Of a DNA stretch of 39,200 nucleotides, positions 15,889-25,194 are shown one piece after another. Location: assembly GCF_003994475.1 (NCBI RefSeq), contig NZ_RZNY01000038.1, positions 781 to 39,980 of the forward strand, written 5' to 3'. Numbering within the stretch: position 1 is the first letter of the stretch; the number at the start of each line of letters is the position of its first letter. The stretch comes from Paenibacillus anaericanus (GTDB lineage Bacteria; Bacillota; Bacilli; Paenibacillales; Paenibacillaceae). The notes below the pieces were generated by a model. That model had not been told where the DNA came from and did no database searches. It worked only from the letters and a program-made list of their open reading frames with translations. A program made the position numbers and the translations under genes.

Positions 15889-17103
15889 AACTAGTACCTT
15901 GACCAAATTTGAGGATATAGGTGTTTTAATTCACCTCTAGCCTGCTCGGTAGTAAACTGCCATACAACCGATTTCTGAGCTTTATTGCATTCGCATTCCC
16001 AAGTGGACACCTGGCCCTGCAATTCTTCAATGGAGGCGATTCGACGGTTCAGGCACTGAATGGTTAGTGCACTGAGTTCAATCTCAGTCAGCCAACTGCC
16101 ATGCTTAGGCGTGTAATGAATTTTCAAGCGCTTCGCCAAGGCTAAAGCACGTTCAGGCTCAAAGGTTTCATACAAGAACGAAAGAACGAAATCGTGTGCG
16201 TATTCAAGTTGTCCATGACCAGTCGAACCCGTTTCACCTCTGGATAATGGACTTCCAGCAATTCTTGAATTTGCAGGGCCCAGTCGGATTTTATGCTTCT
16301 TTCAGAAGCCTGCACGTGACGCCAACCAGCAAGCGGCTCCCTGAACATAAACAAACTGCAGCTTCCTTTACGGATATATTCATAATCTTCCTTCTGAACT
16401 TGTCCAGTATTCATCTTTTGTGGAGGCCACGAATGATCCAGCAACTGCACAGGTTGCTCATCCATACAAATCAACGGGATTTCCGGGTCGTATGGCAGGG
16501 CATACGTTTCCAGAATATCCTCCTTCCGAGCAACAAATTCGCTGCTGGTTTTGGCGGGAATGCACCACTGTTTCTTCAGGTGAGGCTTAAGCCTCGTTTT
16601 TTTAAAGTCGTTCGAATCGTCTCCCGTCCTACGGACTCCAAAACATTCAATTCAACCACCCGACGAGTCAACAGACGTACCGTCCATCGAGCATAGCCTT
16701 GAGGAGGTTCGGAGCAAGCTAGAGCGACAATGCGTGCCTCGATCTCCCCTGTCACTTGAGAAGGTCGTGCAGGCTCGGCACGGTCGCGGTAACGCAGCGT
16801 ATCTTGAATCCCTCGCGTACAGTAGTCTCTGACCGTGTGGTGTACCGTGACTTGGCTGACTCCCGCACGCTTGGAAATTTCCAGATGTTTAGGATCGCTC
16901 CCTGACTTTCATCTGCCAGAAGAAGCACAAGACAACGCTTTCGTATGCCTTTGGTTGTGGAATCGCTGTGAAGGGTTACTCAATCCGTTTGCGTTCCTCT
17001 ACTTGAAGGTAAATCTCGTATTTTTTGTTCATGTGATATCCTCCCAATTTTTTCTTATGGGGAGAGTTTAAAAGTTAAATCAGAATTGGTCCAAGGTACT
17101 AGT
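15889..17103 (-). mobile_element. IS630-family insertion sequence, degenerate
   Basis: The ends are inverted repeats. The left reads AACTAGTACCTTGACCAAAT from 15889. The right, read inward on the minus strand, gives AACTAGTACCTTGGACCAAT up to about 17103. TA dinucleotides lie at the outer ends, as expected for the TA target of this family. Total length is about 1.2 kb and encloses one transposase gene. The transposase stop codon lies inside the left repeat. The element is inactive because the transposase is broken in several places. Confidence 0.85.
15891..17032 (-). pseudogene. IS630-family transposase with multiple frameshifts
   Basis: Starts MNKKYEIYLQVEERKRIE after GGGAGG, then hits a stop. 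Coding resumes in another frame (KRAGVSQVTVHHTVRDYCTR, helix-turn-helix) and runs on through ARWTVRLLTRRVVELNVLES. It shifts at an A7 run near 16595-16605, then continues WCIPAKTSSEFVARKEDILE and the DDE domain with ICMDEQPVQLLDHSWPP and VMDNLNTHTI (catalytic Asp residues). An 8-base tandem duplication at 16176-16191 shifts the frame again before HYTPKHGSWLTEIELSALTI, which carries the catalytic Glu. At least three frameshifts and one stop are present, so no active enzyme is expected. Confidence 0.85.
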
Positions 17104-17160
17104 TAGTAGAGAAAGAGTTTTGTTATGGTACACACTTTGCTAATATAATTTATAGAAAGA

Positions 17161-17187
17161 AGGTTGCTGTCAATATGCCAGCAACCT
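17161..17187. terminator. 9-bp hairpin between the IS and the phosphatase
   Basis: AGGTTGCTG (17161-17169) and CAGCAACCT (17179-17187) form a perfect stem with a 9-base loop, followed by GGTCTTTAATT. It overlaps the first possible ATG (17175) of the phosphatase frame, which argues against that start. It may be a terminator or a leader structure. Confidence 0.45.
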
Positions 17188-17228
17188 GGTCTTTAATTAC
17201 CAAAATCAATCATAAGGAGTCGTCGCCC

Positions 17229-18014
17229 ATGTCTAAAAAGCTCACACCATCCTGTCTCATCCCCTTACAAGGTGCCCAAAACTTCAGGGATATGGGAGGA
17301 CTTCGGACGGAGGATGGACGCACTGTCAAAAAAAACCTATTGTTCCGAGCAGCCGAACTGACCGATCTTACACCGGAAGATATATGTCAGCTCGAAGCGA
17401 TCGGATTTAAGAACATCTTTGATTACCGTAATCGCGGCGAAGCTGAACTGAGACCCGACCCTGTGATCAGACAAGCAGTGAATACACGGGTTCCCGCGAA
17501 CGAAGCCGATGAGCATGCACCGCATGTCACAATCGAGCAAATGTTCGCGAACGGCCAGAACAAGATGTTCACCCAAGAAATGATGCTACAGCTTTACACT
17601 AGGCTCCCGATGGGTAATGCTGCTTACCGACAGTTGATGAAGCTGCTGCAGACGCCCGAGACGAACCTGCCACTTGTCCACCATTGCGCCGGAGGTCGGG
17701 ACCGTACGGGGGTCGGTAGCATGATCATTCTGCTGACGCTCGGCGTTTCTTACAAGACCGTCATGGAGGATTACTTGTTATCGAACGTTATGCTGGAGAC
17801 CTATCATCAGGAAACATATGAAAGAATCGCCAAATACGTAAGCATAGAAGAATTGCTTGTCATACAAGATACCATGGAGCTTCAGGAACCTTATCTTGAC
17901 GCGTCGATGAACAGTATCGTAGATACATACAAAACGTTTCACCGCTATTTGGAAGCCGAATTTGGCATCGACGCCACCGCAAGGCAACGCATTCAAAATT
18001 ACTGCCTCGAGTAA
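17229..18014 (+). CDS. Tyrosine-protein phosphatase (Tyr_phosphatase3/IphP-like), 261 aa
   Basis: Protein or lipid phosphatase with the P-loop HHCAGGRDRTG; the nucleophile is Cys153 (numbered from the chosen start), with the Arg-Thr-Gly of the loop following. The family opening NFRDMGG and FRAAELTDLTPEDI is also present. The ATG at 17229 is preferred over 17175 because AAGGAG sits 9 bases upstream and the earlier ATG lies in a hairpin. It dephosphorylates phosphotyrosine or phosphoinositide-like substrates in the cytoplasm; the target is unknown. Codon use is more GC-rich than most of the window and is shared with the MFS remnant next to it. Confidence 0.88.
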   Translation: MSKKLTPSCLIPLQGAQNFRDMGGLRTEDGRTVKKNLLFRAAELTDLTPEDICQLEAIGFKNIFDYRNRGEAELRPDPVIRQAVNTRVPANEADEHAPHVTIEQMFANGQNKMFTQEMMLQLYTRLPMGNAAYRQLMKLLQTPETNLPLVHHCAGGRDRTGVGSMIILLTLGVSYKTVMEDYLLSNVMLETYHQETYERIAKYVSIEELLVIQDTMELQEPYLDASMNSIVDTYKTFHRYLEAEFGIDATARQRIQNYCLE

Positions 18015-18207
18015 ATTCGCCTATCGAGATTAACCGCAAATCAAAGAATTTCTTTGGTACCCCCTCAGTCTGGGCCCCATGGCAATGGCCAAAGCTAGCT
18101 GCCGTCAGGGCCTTCTGCGGGCTGCACATTTTGATCTGATGCTTGTCTTCGATGTGACGCCAGTGTTTCTCCAGAACTGTTTGATGATAACATCCCTCAG
18201 TTACAGG

Positions 18208-19251
18208 TTACACCCTAGTTTCTCTTTGTTTTGAACGAGCACCTACCAAACCAATGACTAACGAAGTGACCGCAAAAAATACCGTTACCCACACAAGGAT
18301 AGCGAAAAAGGACTCATCAAAAGCAGTACGTCCTGCCTCTTTCAACGCCTCGGATGCCTGGACAGGCAAACCTTCCGCTACCAACAGCGCTTCATCCAAG
18401 CTGTCTTTCACATTTGCCGGAACTTGAATTCCCGCAGGTATTTTCATGGCCAATGTATACACAAGACCTGAAATGCTTCCAATGATCGCGATTCCAGATG
18501 CTCCTCCAAGCTCATAGGCCATTTCCTCAATAGAAGCCGTCATCCCCGCTTTTTCAGGCGGCGCATAACTCATGATCGAGTGAGACGCTGCCGTCATCCC
18601 CGCTCCCAAGCCTGCCCCGAGGAGCGCCAGTCCGAGAATTTGTCCGGGAATGCTTGAATCAAATTGGAAGAGATAAACCATCGTTCCCAAAGCCGCAAGC
18701 AGAAGTGAAAAGCTTTTGATACGTATCACGTCATAACGATATAACATTTTCCCGACCAAAGGGCCCGCAATAAGAGCCGCGACAGGTATGCTTAGCGTAA
18801 TAAGTCCCGCTTGCAACGGACCAAAACCTTCCACCAGTTGGAGTCGCTGAGTGACGATATACTGAATGCCCAACTGTCCGAATAGACCGACCAGAGCGGT
18901 GATAAATCCGGTAGTAAATGGAGAAATTTTAAAAAGCGACAGATCAAGAAGTGGGTTGGAGCTTCTGAGTTGACGACGAATAAAGATGATCAGTGCCACG
19001 ACCCCGATAACGGCACCGATAGTGGCAAACGTAGGAGAACCGTCGCGCCGGGCAAACTCTTTGATGGCATAGATAAGCGTCACCATGGCAATCATTATCT
19101 GGACGGAGCCGGTGAAATCCCATTTCTTATCCTTATTACCTGCGTGATCGGGAACATACACCAAGGTCAAAACAAGAGCCGCGACCGCGATGGGGACGTT
19201 GATTAAAAAAGCAGCTCCCCACCAGAAATGTTCCACAAGCAGTCCTCCTAC
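18208..19251 (-). pseudogene. DHA2 MFS transporter lacking its N-terminal third
   Basis: The frame carries GGLLVEHFWWGAAFLINVPI and the following helices to an Arg-rich end (GARSKQRETRV). This corresponds to the part of an EmrB/SmvA-like exporter after motif C, about helices 6-14. The in-frame GTG at 19236 is only an apparent start: homology continues upstream to about 19249 and then stops abruptly at a licT-like sequence. Roughly 140-150 residues are therefore missing through a deletion. Composition is GC-rich, like the phosphatase. Not expected to function. Confidence 0.8.
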
Positions 19252-19625
19252 GTAATGTTTCCATAACCTCTACCGCGGCTTTTAAGTTATTTTTGGTTTC
19301 TTTTAAATTAACGAAATGCAAGGCGATAGAGACTGCTTCATCTTCTGGAAAGTTAACATCATATTCCTCTTCAATAGCACGTAAGGCATATATACCAAAT
19401 TCAAAATGTTTGGGATAGAATTTTTTAACTTCCCAAGTTAGAGGACTGCGGACAAACTGTCCTCTTTCAGCACGTTTTAATGCATAATTTATATGGTCTA
19501 GTAATTTCAAACTTAAATAATCATTGACCTTTTGGTTAAGAGAGTTTTCAACGTAAGAAATAATTTTATTTACAAGACAATAAGTTTTTTATCAGTATTT
19601 GATAATAACAACAATTGTCAATGTT
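19252..19625 (-). pseudogene. BglG/LicT-family antiterminator remnant (PRD1 domain only)
   Basis: The minus frame reads CLVNKIISYVENSLNQKVND, then YLSLKLLDHINYALKRAERG and later FYPKHFEFGIYALRAIEEEY and FPEDEAVSIALHFVNLKETK. This is a PTS-regulated PRD1 domain with its two conserved histidines (DHINYA; ALHFVN). The N-terminal RNA-binding domain is nearly all gone (only a frame-shifted LLLLSNTDKK remains near 19600), and PRD2 is cut off at the junction with the MFS remnant. A full antiterminator would control a beta-glucoside or galactoside PTS operon. Confidence 0.8.
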
Positions 19626-19780
19626 TTCATTCTTTTATTTACGAGAAAGCCAAATATACTCAACTGTAATTTTACTCCGACGATATCGTCTAATAATTAA
19701 GGTAATCTCCCAAAAGAGTTGTCTAATATCTTCCGATAACCGTAGTGCCACCTAGAGTGCTAGGTTACTCAGTAACTGCT

Positions 19781-19835
19781 GGTGTATAAAGTGAAAGAGG
19801 GCTGACTACTGTCGCCCTCTTTCACTTTATACACC
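19781..19835 (-). terminator. 22-bp perfect hairpin after lacZ
   Basis: Bases 19781-19802 are the exact reverse complement of 19814-19835, with an 11-base loop. It begins 14 bases after the lacZ stop on the minus strand. There is no T-run on the lacZ side, but TATTTGTTTT follows in the plus direction. It probably ends the operon and protects the transcript's 3' end. Stem length is unusual for a simple terminator. Confidence 0.65.
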
Positions 19836-19848
19836 TATTTGTTTTAAA

Positions 19849-22800
19849 TTAACGTACGATGCTCATCATGAACTTATGAGTGTAAGTTCGATTCGCAAAC
19901 AATGTATATTCCGGATGCGTCCAAGACCCCCAACTATCATCTCCACCTACACCCATTTGACAAGCATTGATTCGCACTACAGAGCGTCTGCCAGATTCAG
20001 GTAACTTGTAACCATGCGAAGCTGATTCTAGTTCCTCTGCGGTATATGGCAAGACACTACATTCAAACCCCTCATCTGAAGAGAACCGTATCCCTCTTCC
20101 CTTTTCATCCGTAACCTCTAAGGAACGAACTTTGGTTAGATTTCCGCATTCCTGTGGCTTTAAGTAAGGCGTGTACATCCCAGCAACTTCAGAATCATGG
20201 ATACCTATTTTCCCACTCATACTACGATCCCAATACGTTTCAAACGGCCCTTTACCCAGCCATCTCATCTGGTTGAACTGTCCTGCCAATGACAACGCTG
20301 CGCCTACAACTGGAATCTCAGGTAGAGAAGGACTCCCCGGCCGAAGTACCGTTTCAATCTGGATGTCACCTACTTCGTTTATCCCATATACTACCTCATA
20401 CAAAGAAATACTTCCCGTTTGGAGCGCCCAAGTTTGTTTTATTATTACTTTATTATTTTCTGTAATTACTTCTTTAAGCGTTCGCTTAGCAGTCTCGCTT
20501 GCAGTTCGCCATATCGCACTACGCTCGTTAAGCTTGTTTCCTCGATCATTATCAGTCCAAGCTCTCCAGAGCTGAGGAGCCAATGCCTGTTCTATAAATT
20601 CAATGCCTTCGGATGAATAAGAAACCAAATCCCCACTTAAGGAATCAAAGGCTGCCCTCACACGACCCTCTGCTGCACTGACAACAACGCGGTCATGATC
20701 AAGTTCTACATTGATAGAAGAAGTATTTTGAACAACATGGGTTTCAATCACAACAGGTGATTGTTCAAGCTGTCCTCTAGGAGGAAGTTGAAATTGAACA
20801 TAGGCGATTTCATGACCTGCTTTCGCCCACTTAGTATCCTTATGCAGTTGTAGACTGATTGTTAACAACACAACATCTGCTTGCTCTGTCTTATATGGCT
20901 GAGTTATGTCAAAAGATATAATCTTCTTCTCACCTGGTAATACCTCGAAGGAAGCACGATGCGGTTCACCAATTAATTCTCCGTTTTTCTCTATCGTCCA
21001 TTCCCAATCATAGGCGTCTAGATTGGTGAACAAGAAGTTATTAGAGACACTAACTTGTCCTTGCTCCAAATCAACAGCCTCAAATCTAACATTTTGATAA
21101 CAAGCTTTCACTTCATGGAGTTTCGGAGAGACACTTCGATCAGCGTGAATTAGTCCATTCCCACAGTAATTCGCATCATTCGGCGACTCCCCGAAGTCAC
21201 CACCGTAAGCCAAATATTCAACGCCCTCATTATTTTTTGTAACCAGTGCCTGATCAATCCAGTCCCAAATAAATCCTCCTTGAATGATTGGGAACTCATC
21301 AAACAGCTCTGTGTACTTATGAAGATTACCACACGAGTTCCCCATTGCATGGCTGTATTCACAAAGAATAAATGGCTTGACCTTCCCCTCAGAATAAAGC
21401 GCGTAATCTCTTACTTTAGCAGGGGACGTATACATATGGCTTTCGATATCTGAAGCACTATCAAACTCTCTATGATTGAAAGTCCCTTCGTAATGGATAA
21501 GTCGTGTAGTATCTTTACTTCGGAAATAGTCCCTCATCTTGATAAAGTTTTCTCCACCAAATGACTCATTTCCAAGCGACCACACTATAATGGATGCATG
21601 ATTCTTGTCCCTCTGATACATGGAGTTTGCACGATCAAGTACATTTTCCGTCCATTCCGGCTTGCTCCCCGGCAGTGTATCCCCCTCGCCCTTCTGTCCA
21701 TATGACCACAGACCATGCGTTTCCAAATTAACCTCATCAATGACATATAAGCCATATTCATCGCACAGTTTATACCATAACGGCTGATTTGGATAATGAG
21801 AGGTTCGTACTGCATTAATGTTATATTGCTTCATCAAGACTATGTCTTGAATCATCTCTTCTTTATTAATTGCTCGCCCATCCCTAGAAGAGAATTCATG
21901 TCGATTTGTCCCCTTAAAGACAATCCGCTTCCCATTTAACTGCATTAACCCATTGCTATCAATTTCAAAACGTCGAAAACCAATTCGTGTCCCCGTTGTC
22001 TCTATGACGTTATTCTGTTCATCCACTAGTTCTATCACTAAGTTATACAAATACGGATATTCAGCACTCCAAGGATGGACGTCCTCAATTTCCTCAAAAA
22101 ATTCGAGATTTACTTTATCTCTTCCAGTTAGATCCGCTTGGCTAACTTGCTTTTCACCAAATATCACATTTCCGTCCATGTCCTTTAAGCTTGCGAGAAT
22201 CTTGATATTGCCACTGGATAAGCCGTTATAGTTAGTAACTGTAACATTCCCAGATAACTGACCTTTTGATAATGTATCGTCTAACCCTGTTTTCACAGAT
22301 AGATCGTAAATATGTTCCTCAGGAGTTGTAAATAAGTAAACTTCACGGAATATACCACTTAGACGCCAGAAATCCTGATCCTCCAACCAACTCGCATCAC
22401 ACCAGCGATACACCTCTACTGCCAACTTATTCTCACCATCACGTAAGTACGGAGTCAGGTCGAATTCCGCAGGGGAGAATGAGTCTTCGCTGTATCCAAC
22501 CAGATCACCATTGACCCATACATAGAAGGCAGACTCAACACCTTGAAAGCTAATATATACCGGCTGCTCCTTCCACTGCGTTGGTACTGTAAATGTCTTC
22601 ACATAGGAGCCCACAGGATTGTAAATGGTTGGTGCAAACGGTGGTTTAATATTCTCTCTACCTTCCCATGGGTAGCGAATATTCGTGTAGTGAGGGTAAT
22701 CATACCCATGAAGTTGCCAATGTGCTGGTACCGGCATCTCTGCCCAATTGGACACATCATACTCTTCTTTGAAAAAATCCTTTTCACGTTGATCAGGATT

Positions 22801-23004
22801 TTCTGCAAAGTTAAACTTCCATTCCCCATTCAAAGAGAAGAAAAAGGGAGAGTTTTCTTTAATATCAGATCCTGCCTGCTCAGTATTAGCGTATGGAAAA
22901 ATATCTGCATGCGCTTCCATACGGTTAAGTTGAAATCGTTCTGGATTGTTATTCCAATCTGGATAACCATTTTGAGGAGGCTGATATATAAATTTCTGAG
23001 TCAT
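19849..23004 (-). CDS. lacZ: Beta-galactosidase, glycoside hydrolase family 2 (LacZ), 1051 aa
   Basis: Hydrolyses terminal beta-galactosides in the cytoplasm. Full five-domain GH2 length, with the sugar-binding jelly roll early (HWQLHGYDYPHYTN), the TIM barrel from about residue 345, acid/base Glu480 in IVWSLGNESFGGEN and nucleophile Glu549 in FILCEYSHAMGNS, both standard for LacZ. The C-terminal Bgal small-chain domain follows. GGAAGG precedes the ATG. It is the last gene of the minus-strand galactan operon, 37 bases after the GH42 gene, and is closed by a 22-bp hairpin. No signal peptide: it acts on imported galacto-oligosaccharides. Confidence 0.95.
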   Translation of the reverse strand: MTQKFIYQPPQNGYPDWNNNPERFQLNRMEAHADIFPYANTEQAGSDIKENSPFFFSLNGEWKFNFAENPDQREKDFFKEEYDVSNWAEMPVPAHWQLHGYDYPHYTNIRYPWEGRENIKPPFAPTIYNPVGSYVKTFTVPTQWKEQPVYISFQGVESAFYVWVNGDLVGYSEDSFSPAEFDLTPYLRDGENKLAVEVYRWCDASWLEDQDFWRLSGIFREVYLFTTPEEHIYDLSVKTGLDDTLSKGQLSGNVTVTNYNGLSSGNIKILASLKDMDGNVIFGEKQVSQADLTGRDKVNLEFFEEIEDVHPWSAEYPYLYNLVIELVDEQNNVIETTGTRIGFRRFEIDSNGLMQLNGKRIVFKGTNRHEFSSRDGRAINKEEMIQDIVLMKQYNINAVRTSHYPNQPLWYKLCDEYGLYVIDEVNLETHGLWSYGQKGEGDTLPGSKPEWTENVLDRANSMYQRDKNHASIIVWSLGNESFGGENFIKMRDYFRSKDTTRLIHYEGTFNHREFDSASDIESHMYTSPAKVRDYALYSEGKVKPFILCEYSHAMGNSCGNLHKYTELFDEFPIIQGGFIWDWIDQALVTKNNEGVEYLAYGGDFGESPNDANYCGNGLIHADRSVSPKLHEVKACYQNVRFEAVDLEQGQVSVSNNFLFTNLDAYDWEWTIEKNGELIGEPHRASFEVLPGEKKIISFDITQPYKTEQADVVLLTISLQLHKDTKWAKAGHEIAYVQFQLPPRGQLEQSPVVIETHVVQNTSSINVELDHDRVVVSAAEGRVRAAFDSLSGDLVSYSSEGIEFIEQALAPQLWRAWTDNDRGNKLNERSAIWRTASETAKRTLKEVITENNKVIIKQTWALQTGSISLYEVVYGINEVGDIQIETVLRPGSPSLPEIPVVGAALSLAGQFNQMRWLGKGPFETYWDRSMSGKIGIHDSEVAGMYTPYLKPQECGNLTKVRSLEVTDEKGRGIRFSSDEGFECSVLPYTAEELESASHGYKLPESGRRSVVRINACQMGVGGDDSWGSWTHPEYTLFANRTYTHKFMMSIVR

Positions 23005-23041
23005 GAGACCATCCTTCCTAGTCTAGAAATAGAGCCAACTT

Positions 23042-25117
23042 CTATAATTTATAATCGGTAATTCTTCGTAAAATACTAGCACCATTGACAGGTATCTCGA
23101 TCTGACCTACCACAGCTTTGCCTGATTCAGCATCCACATATCCATCGTAATCCAAAGCAACTGAGACTTCGTTCCCTGAGAAATTTTGCAGGAATACATA
23201 ATCTGTATTGCCATCAGTTCGCAGTTGAGCAGTTACTCCCTCTGGAAGTGCACTAAGGATAGTTCGGCGCACACCCGCTTCTTCCACAAGCTTGTCATAA
23301 AAAGACTGATAGAAGGTATCTTCGCTTACACGCGCTGCAAGATAATAAGCTTTTCCATCCCCAAGATGGTTCACAGTCAATGCTGGACGACCTGCATAGA
23401 AGTCATCACCGTAAACAGCAAGCACTTCTGCCGTCTCAACATGGATCAGATCACATAGCTCATGCACCTCAAAGCGTCCATCAAGATTTAACGCATTACC
23501 AGAATTCATAACAAGCGAATTGCGATCATGATCATGTAATCCTTCAATTTCTTCGGACCAGATACCCACAGTTGTACGTAGCGGACCTGGGAACCCTCCA
23601 AGATGGCACAAATCATTTTCATCTACGATTCCGCTCCAATAGGTAACTGATACAGTACCACCATTCTTAACAAACTGTTCAATTTTCTCCCCTGTTTCTT
23701 GGCGAAGAAGATACGCCATTGGGACAATCAACAGCTTGTAGCTAGAAAAATCATCGTTTGACCCAACAATGTCCACAGGTACGCCCATTTCCCAAAATGC
23801 GCTGTAATGCTGCACCACGGTGTTCTCATAGTTTAGACCACCATTTCTTGGTCCTTGTGCATCGTTGATTGCCCAACGATTATCCCAATCGAACAGGATT
23901 GCTGCCTCAGCCGGTACGGACGTGCCGATCACGTCTGTAAGATTAGCGAGCGTTTCCCCTAATTCAGCAACATCTTGAAATACTCGTGTATGCTCATGAC
24001 CAACATGATCCACAACCGCACCGTGGAATTTCTCGCTTGATCCACGACTTTTCCGCCACTGGAAGTATTGCACCGTATCTGCACCATGCGCTACTGCCTG
24101 TAAGGAGGACAAGCGATGCATCCCTGGACGCTTCAGCTTGCTAACAGGTTGCCAATTGGTCAAGCTAGGCGTACTTTCCATCAACATGAATGGTTTTTTC
24201 TTCAACGAACGGAACAGATCATGATTAAAGGCAAACCATGTTGCTACATTACGATCTGAGGGTAATGAATGCCAAGTTGGATAAGAGTCCCATGAGATCA
24301 CGTCCAGCTCTTCAGCAAATGTACGATAGTCCAAGCCATAGAATAAATCCATCATGTTGGTTGTGCAGGGTAACTCCGGATTAGCAGCCTTCAATGGGGC
24401 TACCTCTTGTTTATAAAAATCTAAGGTTTGATCCGATACAAATCGTCGCCAATCTAGGTTTTGTCCATGTACCGCAGTCTCTCCATGCGGTGCTGGTGAC
24501 TCCACCTGAGACCAATCTGTATACGTATGACTCCAGAAGGAAGCCCACCAAGCAAGGTTCAAGGCATCAAGAGTTTTATATTTCGCCTTCACCCAATCCC
24601 GAAATGCATTCTGACAGTAATCACAGTGACATTCGCCACTTAATTCATTTGAAATATGCCAACCTAAAACTGCAGGATGATTACTATATCGTTCAGCTAG
24701 CTTTTGATTCATAATTGCTGTTTTCTCTCGATACACTGGCGAAGTGAAGCAATGATTATGTCGCACCCCATGCAAGTTGCGAACTCGGTTCGATTCAACT
24801 CTCAGTACCTCAGGATACTTCTGTGACATCCATGTTGGTCTTGCACCAGTTGGTGTAGCCAACCATGCATAGATGCCATTTTCTGCAAATGTATCAAGCA
24901 CATGATCTAACCAACCAAACTCAAAGCGCCCTTCCTCTGGTTCTAGTGCAGACCAAGCGAAGATACCCACTGACATGACGTTACATTTGGCTAACCTCAT
25001 CATCCGAACATCTTCTTCAAATATTTTCGGATCGTGCAACCATTGATCAGGGTTGTAGTCGGCTCCGTGCATAAATACTGGTAGCTTATTACTTATGGGT
25101 TGTAGTTTAGATGCCAT
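23042..25117 (-). CDS. Beta-galactosidase, glycoside hydrolase family 42, 691 aa
   Basis: Cytoplasmic enzyme releasing galactose from short beta-galactan oligosaccharides, of the GanA/BgaB type. Opening motif GADYNPDQWL, acid/base Glu158 in GWHISNELSGECHCDYC, nucleophile Glu314 in FMLMESTPSLTNW. Four cysteines (123, 163, 165, 168) match the zinc cluster of the family. A trimerisation domain follows from about 390 and a small C-terminal beta domain. AGGGAG precedes the ATG. Pairing with a GH2 enzyme in one operon suggests division of labour between chain lengths or linkages. Confidence 0.95.
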   Translation of the reverse strand: MASKLQPISNKLPVFMHGADYNPDQWLHDPKIFEEDVRMMRLAKCNVMSVGIFAWSALEPEEGRFEFGWLDHVLDTFAENGIYAWLATPTGARPTWMSQKYPEVLRVESNRVRNLHGVRHNHCFTSPVYREKTAIMNQKLAERYSNHPAVLGWHISNELSGECHCDYCQNAFRDWVKAKYKTLDALNLAWWASFWSHTYTDWSQVESPAPHGETAVHGQNLDWRRFVSDQTLDFYKQEVAPLKAANPELPCTTNMMDLFYGLDYRTFAEELDVISWDSYPTWHSLPSDRNVATWFAFNHDLFRSLKKKPFMLMESTPSLTNWQPVSKLKRPGMHRLSSLQAVAHGADTVQYFQWRKSRGSSEKFHGAVVDHVGHEHTRVFQDVAELGETLANLTDVIGTSVPAEAAILFDWDNRWAINDAQGPRNGGLNYENTVVQHYSAFWEMGVPVDIVGSNDDFSSYKLLIVPMAYLLRQETGEKIEQFVKNGGTVSVTYWSGIVDENDLCHLGGFPGPLRTTVGIWSEEIEGLHDHDRNSLVMNSGNALNLDGRFEVHELCDLIHVETAEVLAVYGDDFYAGRPALTVNHLGDGKAYYLAARVSEDTFYQSFYDKLVEEAGVRRTILSALPEGVTAQLRTDGNTDYVFLQNFSGNEVSVALDYDGYVDAESGKAVVGQIEIPVNGASILRRITDYKL

Positions 25118-25194
25118 TATATTTATCTCCCTTGTTGTTTATTGTTCCTATTAAAAGAGAAGAGAGAATTCCCCCTCCATATGTTTATATATTA

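Noticed and set aside
16590..16610. A7 run in the IS630 transposase as a programmed frameshift site
   Set aside because: The gene also has a nonsense codon and at least two other frameshifts, so decay is the simpler reading.
16196..16696. 166-codon plus-strand frame as a gene
   Set aside because: It is antisense to the IS630 transposase, has no ribosome binding site and shows no protein-like composition.
17860..18129. 89-codon minus-strand frame between the phosphatase and the MFS remnant
   Set aside because: Half of it is antisense to the phosphatase. The other half (VLEKHWRHIEDKHQ...) has no start or recognisable family.
22543..23061. 172-codon plus-strand frame
   Set aside because: Shadow of the lacZ coding sequence on the opposite strand.
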